40,302 bases of DNA, taken from Gammaproteobacteria bacterium. Lineage in GTDB: Bacteria; Pseudomonadota; Gammaproteobacteria; SZUA-229. Under the pieces are notes generated by a model. It was not told the origin of the DNA and ran no database searches. It was given only the letters and a program-made list of their open reading frames with translations. The translations under genes were made by a program, and so were the position numbers. Each line of letters starts with the position of its first letter. Position 1 is the first letter of the stretch. The stretch is taken from NCBI GenBank assembly GCA_029287435.1, contig JARFRD010000184.1, forward strand, positions 1-40,302, given 5' to 3'. Of the stretch, positions 35,897-40,302 are shown in pieces.

Positions 35897-36499
35897 ATGA
35901 AATCACATCGATTTATTTCTCGTATTAACTGTTTATCCGGCTTGCCGTTGTTATGGCTGTGGCTGTTGTCAGGGCTGGCTATGCCTGTCATGGCTGCGGA
36001 AATTTCGAAACAGACCAATGAAGCCAGCGGGCTGCACTCATGGGTCGCAGAAAGTGAAGGCTTCAGCATCGAACTGATCCAGGTCCTTCCAGATTTCATC
36101 CGCGCGATCTACATGTCACATGATTTCCCGAAGGCCGAGATTGATGAAATCGCAGGTAATTGTGTTTTTGGCACCGTAATAAAAAACACTTCAGACCAGG
36201 TACTGACCTATGACGTATCGGAATGGTATTACACGGATACGAACGGTAAAAAGTACCCGGTCAAAACCAAAACCCAGTGGCTTGAGCAATGGCGCAAGGC
36301 CGGCGTGACCTTCTCCTGGACACTGCTACCTGACAAGGGTACGTTTTATGTTGGCGACTGGCAACAGGGATTCACCACGATAAAACTTCCGCGAGAAAGT
36401 AAATTTACATTGACATATAAATGGACACTGGATGGTAAACCATACAGTGACGACTTTGAGGGCTTGATTTGTGCACCTGAAGACATTGCTGAAAAATAA
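35897..36499 (+). CDS. Secreted protein of unknown function
   Basis: I do not recognise this 200-aa protein. It has a clear Sec signal (hydrophobic 'LPLLWLWLLSGLAMPVMA', about residues 17-34). The mature part is beta-rich, with many Trp, Tyr and Phe. Two cysteines, in 'AGNCVFGT' and 'GLICAPED', could form a disulfide. 'NTSDQVLTYDVSEWYYTDTNGKKY' suggests an immunoglobulin-like sandwich. The frame is open to 35861, but ATG 35897 gives a sensible signal. Its last 29 bases overlap the TlpA-like gene, so the two are likely co-translated. It lies 68 bases after the DUF2063 gene. Confidence 0.75.
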   Translation: MKSHRFISRINCLSGLPLLWLWLLSGLAMPVMAAEISKQTNEASGLHSWVAESEGFSIELIQVLPDFIRAIYMSHDFPKAEIDEIAGNCVFGTVIKNTSDQVLTYDVSEWYYTDTNGKKYPVKTKTQWLEQWRKAGVTFSWTLLPDKGTFYVGDWQQGFTTIKLPRESKFTLTYKWTLDGKPYSDDFEGLICAPEDIAEK

Positions 36500-37043
36500 A
36501 TTTCGAAGCCATGCAGTTTTCGGCTTTATAACTTGCATGATAGTTATTGCCATGCCCGTGCATGCAGCATGGGACGATCAGCCTAAACTGGGGCATAACA
36601 TGACCCCGTTACCAAAGCCGGTAGCTGCACCCGCATTCACACTTGAAGATATGGACGAAGAAAAACACAGCCTGGCCGACCACGAGGGCAAGGTTATCAT
36701 GCTCAACTTCTGGGCCACCTGGTGTCCACCCTGTCGTCGCGAAATGCCTTCGCTGGAACGTCTGTACCAGAATTTAAACGGCAAAGACTTCACCGTGATT
36801 GCCGTTAACCAGATGGAAAGCGGCGACCATGTATTCGCTTATATCGGACAACTGGAAGTGGATCCGACATTTACCATCCTGTTCGACAAGGACAGCTCTG
36901 TCTCACAAGCATACAGCGTACAGGGCTTACCAACCAGTTACCTGATCGATAAAAAAGGCAAGGTTCGCTTCCGTGCAATAGGTGGGCGCGAATTTGATCA
37001 CCCGGAAGTCGTAAAGCAGATCACGGAACTCATCAACGAATAG
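36471..37043 (+). CDS. TlpA/ResA-family periplasmic thioredoxin
   Basis: A 190-aa protein with an N-terminal signal or anchor helix (about residues 15-32, ending VHA). The thioredoxin fold has the active site 'NFWATWCPPCRREMPSLERL', and the cis-Pro region is 'VQGLPTSYLID'. It probably reduces or keeps reduced periplasmic thiols; candidates are cytochrome c maturation, copper-site cysteines or the neighbouring secreted protein. The start is GTG 36471, with GAGGG eight bases before it, inside the end of the preceding gene. A strong terminator follows. Confidence 0.88.
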   Translation: MHLKTLLKNKFRSHAVFGFITCMIVIAMPVHAAWDDQPKLGHNMTPLPKPVAAPAFTLEDMDEEKHSLADHEGKVIMLNFWATWCPPCRREMPSLERLYQNLNGKDFTVIAVNQMESGDHVFAYIGQLEVDPTFTILFDKDSSVSQAYSVQGLPTSYLIDKKGKVRFRAIGGREFDHPEVVKQITELINE

Positions 37044-37066
37044 AACCGTAATTTATTTCATTCAAT

Positions 37067-37096
37067 AAAAAAGCCACGCATAAGCGTGGCTTTTTT
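37067..37096. terminator. Bidirectional terminator between the TlpA-like gene and the cold-shock gene
   Basis: Stem GCCACGC/GCGTGGC (37073-37090) with a four-base loop, preceded by six A and followed by six T. It serves both convergent genes. Confidence 0.92.
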
Positions 37097-37115
37097 GATG
37101 CTTGGAAGCAGGCGA

Positions 37116-37322
37116 TTAAATTGCAGTAACGTTAACAGCCTGAGGACCTTTCTGACCCTGTTCTACTTCAAACTCAACTTCCTGACCATCAGTCAGTGTC
37201 TTGAATCCATCGCCTTTGATTGCACGGAAATGAACAAAGACGTCTTTGCCATCCTGTCCTTCAATAAAGCCGAAGCCTTTCTTTTCATCAAACCATTTAA
37301 CTCGGCCAGTAACTGTAGCCAT
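37116..37322 (-). CDS. Cold-shock protein (CspA family)
   Basis: A 68-aa nucleic-acid chaperone with one cold-shock domain. RNP1 is 'KGFGFIEG' and RNP2 is 'VFVHFRAI'. The frame is open to 37367, but ATG 37322 has GGAG in the right place and gives [11 protein letters not shown], the normal start. It unwinds RNA in the cytoplasm. It has a long upstream region, consistent with a leader. Confidence 0.95.
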   Translation of the reverse strand: MATVTGRVKWFDEKKGFGFIEGQDGKDVFVHFRAIKGDGFKTLTDGQEVEFEVEQGQKGPQAVNVTAI

Positions 37323-37719
37323 AAGTAATCTCCAAAAAATAATTGATCTTAAATGTATAGCGAACACGCCATAACGTTTTAGTGCTGAAAGATGCAGGAA
37401 TTACTTACGAACAGACAAGATGAAATCTACAAGCGTCATCGAATTTGCACAGACATAAATACCGCTGTAAACTTTACCAGCAATCGCAGTATAACTTATA
37501 TTTGCGCGATGTACACAAATGTTTTTTACAAGAATCGGTCAATTTTCTCTCGTGTAAAATCAATGGCTAAGCAGATTATTAATAAATCTGGCACAGCTTT
37601 TGATAAGTATTTGATATGTTATTACAGCAAATGCTGCGCTGTTATACTGTCACTAAATAACTGCTAAAGATATGTGGTTTTGTAACAATTGTTACGAAAT
37701 TAACCGAACAGATTAAATT
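37323..37719 (-). promoter_or_regulatory. Leader and promoter region of the cold-shock gene; other sites
   Basis: This 397-base stretch has no credible gene; a 91-codon open frame within it looks random. On minus, TATACT (37488-37493) could be a -10, which would put the start near 37481 and give a leader of about 158 bases, similar in length to the cspA leader of E. coli. On plus, TATACT near 37643 and the perfect palindrome GTAACAATTGTTAC (37682-37695) may belong to the small lipoprotein gene. AT-rich throughout. Confidence 0.4.
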
Positions 37720-37923
37720 GTGCACAGACTTGTCTTTTTAATACCTGGCACATCTTTTCTGTATTCCTGCACGACTGAAAACTGGTACCAGGGATCAAAG
37801 GCTTCACATGACGCAAGCTACCTGCAACTGCCCTGCACCGAACATGAAGACTGCAAGAAAGAAAACAATATTGATTACGAAACCTACAGCAGGAAGCGTA
37901 ACGAACCAGACACGCCGCAATAA
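37720..37923 (+). CDS. Small putative lipoprotein
   Basis: A 67-aa open frame from GTG 37720; a stop two codons upstream allows no earlier start. A short hydrophobic stretch 'LVFLIPGTSFLYSC' ends in a lipobox-like LYSC (Cys17). The following 'TTENWYQGSKASHDASYLQLP' and 'CTEHEDC' resemble short lipoproteins of gammaproteobacteria, in which a 'WY.G' stretch follows the lipidated Cys. No good ribosome site is seen, so translation is uncertain. Function unknown. Confidence 0.5.
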   Translation: MHRLVFLIPGTSFLYSCTTENWYQGSKASHDASYLQLPCTEHEDCKKENNIDYETYSRKRNEPDTPQ

Positions 37924-37935
37924 CGCGGTCTGATA

Positions 37936-38376
37936 TTACTCAAAAATTCGTTGCCACCAGCTACGGCGGTTATTAGGTGGGTACAAGGCTTCTTCAAGCT
38001 CAACAGGCGGTATACGCGAGAGTATCCATCCCGGTAAAGGCGGCTTTTCACTGTAGCCACAGGAAACGCCCAGGTTATTTGGGTCGAATATCTTTACATA
38101 TGAAGGCGTCTCCTTGCTGTCTGTGTATACAATCCCGCAATAATCTTCATCGTGCTCTTTATGCAGCAGTGCATCAACTTCATCGATAAACGTAACCAGT
38201 TTATCCTTATCTACAGGAGACTCAGGTGGTGTATCTCCAACATGATAAACGTACCAGCCGTCATCCGCCTGATTCTTGAACGTATGCCAGAACTCATCGA
38301 GATGATGCCAACGCATTAACGATGTAAAGCTGCCTTTGAAGGCATCAAGATAAGCTTGTTGTACCGATGTATCCAT
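37936..38376 (-). CDS. Conserved hypothetical protein
   Basis: A 146-aa protein without signal or membrane segment. Features are 'SFTSLMRWHHLDEFWHTF', 'DDGWYVYHVGDTPPESPV', 'HDEDYCGIVYTDS' and 'VKIFDPNNLGVSCGYSEKP'. I have seen proteins of this pattern labelled hypothetical in other gammaproteobacteria, but I know no function. The Trp/Tyr-rich, Pro-rich C-terminus ends in RRSWWQRIFE, a possible amphipathic membrane contact. It follows the TetR gene on the same strand after 32 bases and may share its transcript. Confidence 0.75.
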   Translation of the reverse strand: MDTSVQQAYLDAFKGSFTSLMRWHHLDEFWHTFKNQADDGWYVYHVGDTPPESPVDKDKLVTFIDEVDALLHKEHDEDYCGIVYTDSKETPSYVKIFDPNNLGVSCGYSEKPPLPGWILSRIPPVELEEALYPPNNRRSWWQRIFE

Positions 38377-38408
38377 TGGAAATCGCTGTTAAGTAAATCT
38401 GAATCGCG

Positions 38409-38981
38409 TTAACTTGATGCCAGACTGTTAATCCAGGTTCTGACCCCATCAAGGCTGCGCTGCAAAAAGTCATTATCTTTGAATGCACAGGAAATAACAG
38501 AAACGCCCTGCATACGCGCCAGCAAATCCATGGCACGGTCATCCGCATCATCATATCCGAGTGCAGAAAACTGCTTGCCCATCCACTCACGAATAATCTC
38601 AAATACTTCTCGTGACTTTGATTGCAACGCTTCAGTATCTTTTGCCAGTTCAGAGCATAAAGAACCTACCGGACAACCTGCCTCCAGAATGGAGTTCTTG
38701 CTACTATCGAGCATGTCAGCGAATGCGAGCAGGCGCTCACGAGGGTCGTCAGTCATGCTGTCGCACTGTTGCAGAACCTGTTGATACTGTTTGACACGAG
38801 CATCAACGACTGCCGCAAGAATATCGTCCTTGGTTTTGAAGTAGTAATAAAAATTACCACGCGGAATACCAGTCATCTCAGCGATATCACTGAATGATGT
38901 CTGGTTATAGCCACGCTTGTAGAACAGCTGGTCGGCTGCTTCAACAATACGTGTACGATTGTTATCGCCTTTGGTGCCCAT
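38409..38981 (-). CDS. TetR/AcrR-family transcriptional regulator
   Basis: A 190-aa regulator. The N-terminal helix-turn-helix is 'RIVEAADQLFYKRGYNQTSFSDIAEMTGIPRGNFYYYFKTKDDIL', typical of TetR. The ligand domain contains 'LEAGCPVGSLCSELAKD' with two cysteines, common in the GCxxG-type subgroup. I use ATG 38981; a TTG at 38990 would add three residues. It is divergent from the ABC exporter genes and probably controls them through the shared 187-base region. The effector is unknown. Confidence 0.9.
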   Translation of the reverse strand: MGTKGDNNRTRIVEAADQLFYKRGYNQTSFSDIAEMTGIPRGNFYYYFKTKDDILAAVVDARVKQYQQVLQQCDSMTDDPRERLLAFADMLDSSKNSILEAGCPVGSLCSELAKDTEALQSKSREVFEIIREWMGKQFSALGYDDADDRAMDLLARMQGVSVISCAFKDNDFLQRSLDGVRTWINSLASS

Positions 38982-39014
38982 ATTAGTCAAGATTCAATGT
39001 AACGCGCCGTTATA

Positions 39015-39064
39015 GTCATGTATGATGACAAATCTTAGACGCTCGTATGACTTACTAGTATACT
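39015..39064 (+). promoter_or_regulatory. Divergent TetR/ABC control region: inverted repeat and promoter
   Basis: GTCAT-N5-ATGAC (39015-39029) is a small inverted repeat fitting a TetR operator. TTAGAC (39035-39040) and TATACT (39059-39064), 18 bases apart, make a fair sigma70 promoter reading toward the ABC genes. Confidence 0.45.
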
Positions 39065-39167
39065 CCCATGCATCCAGACACGCGAGCCCGTATCATTTCA
39101 TTTATTTTCATATAAAATACAGCAGCTTATATCCACATCACAGCTACCTGCAGCCATAGGATCAGTA

Positions 39168-40085
39168 TTGAAGGCACTGGAAATCAACAATTTGACCAAG
39201 ATTTACCGTAACGGTACAGAAGCTCTGTCCGGGGTCAATCTCGAGGTTAACCAGGGCGATTTCTTCGCCCTGCTCGGGCCTAACGGTGCCGGTAAATCGA
39301 CCACAATCGGCATCATCTGCTCCCTGATCAATAAAACGTCCGGCAATGTGAACGTCTATGGCGTCGATCTCGATACCGATCCCTTTGCCGCCAGAATGCA
39401 TATCGGCCTCGTTCCCCAGGAGCATAACTTCAATATTTTCGAGCCAATTGGTGAGATTCTGATAAACCAGGCAGGCTACTACGGCATCCCACGCAAAACG
39501 GCAACTCAACGTGCAGAAAAATACCTGAAACAACTTGAGCTCTGGGATCGACGTTTTGACATGGCCAAGGAACTCTCAGGCGGCATGAAACGAAGGCTGA
39601 TGATTGCGCGTGCACTGGTACATGAACCAAAGCTGTTGATTCTTGATGAACCGACTGCAGGCGTTGATATCGAAATTCGGCATTCGATGTGGTCATTCAT
39701 GCGTGACCTCAACAAAAGTGGCACCACAATCATTCTGACCACGCACTACCTCGAAGAAGCCGAAAACCTGTGTAACAACATTGCTATCATCGATCACGGC
39801 GTAACCATTGAACAAACCAACATGCGAGAGTTGCTCGACAGGCTGAATATGGAAAGTTTTATACTGTACCTGGATCACGGCATTGAAGAACTGCCCGCGT
39901 GTGAGGGATATGATGTCAGGATGCTGGATAATAAAACGCTAGAAGTCGACCTGCACAAGGGTCAGAGCATGAACAGGCTCTATGACCAGCTTTCATCCTG
40001 CGATCTGAATGTGGTCAGCATGCGCAACAAGAGCAACCGCCTGGAACAGCTATTCATTTCCATGCTGAATAACAACGGTACCTGA
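39168..40085 (+). CDS. ABC transporter ATP-binding protein (YadG-like)
   Basis: A 305-aa ATPase. Walker A is 'LLGPNGAGKSTTIG', the Q-loop is in 'LVPQEHNF', the signature is 'ELSGGMKRRLMIARAL', Walker B is 'LLILDEPTAGVDIE' and the H-loop is 'LTTHYLEEAE'. Length and the C-terminal tail fit YadG/DrrA-type exporters. It starts with TTG 39168, which has AGGA eight bases upstream; no better ATG exists. The permease gene begins one base after its stop. Confidence 0.93.
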   Translation: MKALEINNLTKIYRNGTEALSGVNLEVNQGDFFALLGPNGAGKSTTIGIICSLINKTSGNVNVYGVDLDTDPFAARMHIGLVPQEHNFNIFEPIGEILINQAGYYGIPRKTATQRAEKYLKQLELWDRRFDMAKELSGGMKRRLMIARALVHEPKLLILDEPTAGVDIEIRHSMWSFMRDLNKSGTTIILTTHYLEEAENLCNNIAIIDHGVTIEQTNMRELLDRLNMESFILYLDHGIEELPACEGYDVRMLDNKTLEVDLHKGQSMNRLYDQLSSCDLNVVSMRNKSNRLEQLFISMLNNNGT

Positions 40086-40086
40086 A

Positions 40087-40302
40087 ATGAAACTCAGCGC
40101 GCAATATACAGCCTTTCATACCATCATGGTCAAGGAGTTCCTGCGTTTTATTCGCATCTGGCTACAGACTGTGTTACCACCAGCAATTACTGTCGCGCTG
40201 TACTTCATTATTTTCGGCGAACTGATCGGATCGCAAATCGGCGATATCGACGGCTTCGCCTATATCGACTACATCGTGCCCGGCCTGATCCTGATGTCAG
40301 TC
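40087..40302 (+). CDS. ABC-2 type permease (YadH-like), cut by the window end
   Basis: The first 72 codons of an ABC-2 permease. 'FHTIMVKEFLRFIRIWLQTVLPPAITVALYF' is the usual amphipathic entry and first membrane helix, followed by 'FAYIDYIVPGLILMSV'. The partner ATPase gene lies one base upstream. The substrate is unknown; the remainder lies beyond the right edge. Confidence 0.9.
   Translation, partial: MKLSAQYTAFHTIMVKEFLRFIRIWLQTVLPPAITVALYFIIFGELIGSQIGDIDGFAYIDYIVPGLILMSV

Noticed and set aside
37392-37667. 91-codon plus-strand open frame
   Set aside because: AT-rich, no ribosome site, no family likeness; it overlaps the cold-shock leader.

Overview
The window reads as a chromosomal segment of a free-living, sulfur-oxidising gammaproteobacterium. 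The evidence is a soxXYZA thiosulfate-oxidation operon, a TusA sulfurtransferase, a six-gene rnf operon followed by nth, and the gammaproteobacterial order aspS ... yebC-ruvCAB-ybgC-tolQRAB-pal-cpoB-queE-queC with a tRNA-Lys beyond it. I cannot name a genus from the sequence alone. No prophage, transposase, integrase or CRISPR array was seen.

Layout. 1-2837: the 5' part of a FadL-type porin gene (minus strand, running off the left edge), tusA (minus) and a BepA-like periplasmic M48 protease (plus). 3060-5181: soxX, soxY, soxZ and soxA (plus), closed by a strong terminator shared with a convergent tRNA-Lys(UUU). 5494-19491: a long minus-strand run. In transcription order it is an FmdB zinc-ribbon protein, aspS, nadA, a REP-like inverted repeat, an alpha/beta hydrolase, yebC, ruvC, ruvA, ruvB, ybgC, tolQ, tolR, tolA, tolB, pal, cpoB, a long hairpin terminator, queE and queC. 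19617-26498: an SDR oxidoreductase, a membrane GGDEF-EAL protein, clpB (minus, with a heat-shock-like promoter) and an LpxR-family outer membrane protein. 26616-32488: rnfABCDGE and nth (plus). 32488-37043: a frameshifted DUF1841 gene, a MNIO-type RiPP cluster and two secreted or periplasmic genes, one of them TlpA-like. 37116-40302: a cold-shock protein, a small putative lipoprotein, a conserved hypothetical gene, a TetR regulator and a divergent ABC exporter pair cut by the right edge.

The most interesting part is 32940-35828. A secreted 111-aa peptide carries eight EGKCG motifs in four tandem pairs. It is followed by a terminator, a DoxX membrane protein, a DUF692 (MNIO) enzyme and a DUF2063 partner protein. 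This matches the recently described HvfA/HvfB/HvfC and bufferin type of copper-binding RiPP pathway, in which cysteines of EGKCG motifs are converted to copper-chelating heterocycles. The peptide gene and the enzyme operon are each preceded by the same GAACTT-N15-GTC arrangement, which looks like a shared ECF-sigma promoter. Next to it lie a secreted protein I do not recognise and a TlpA-like thioredoxin whose reading frames overlap.

How the parts may work together: Sox and TusA handle reduced sulfur in the periplasm and cytoplasm, Rnf couples ferredoxin/NADH redox to an ion gradient, Tol-Pal maintains the envelope, and the RiPP cluster probably protects the periplasm, including haem and thiol enzymes, from copper or a related stress. 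That last link is inference.
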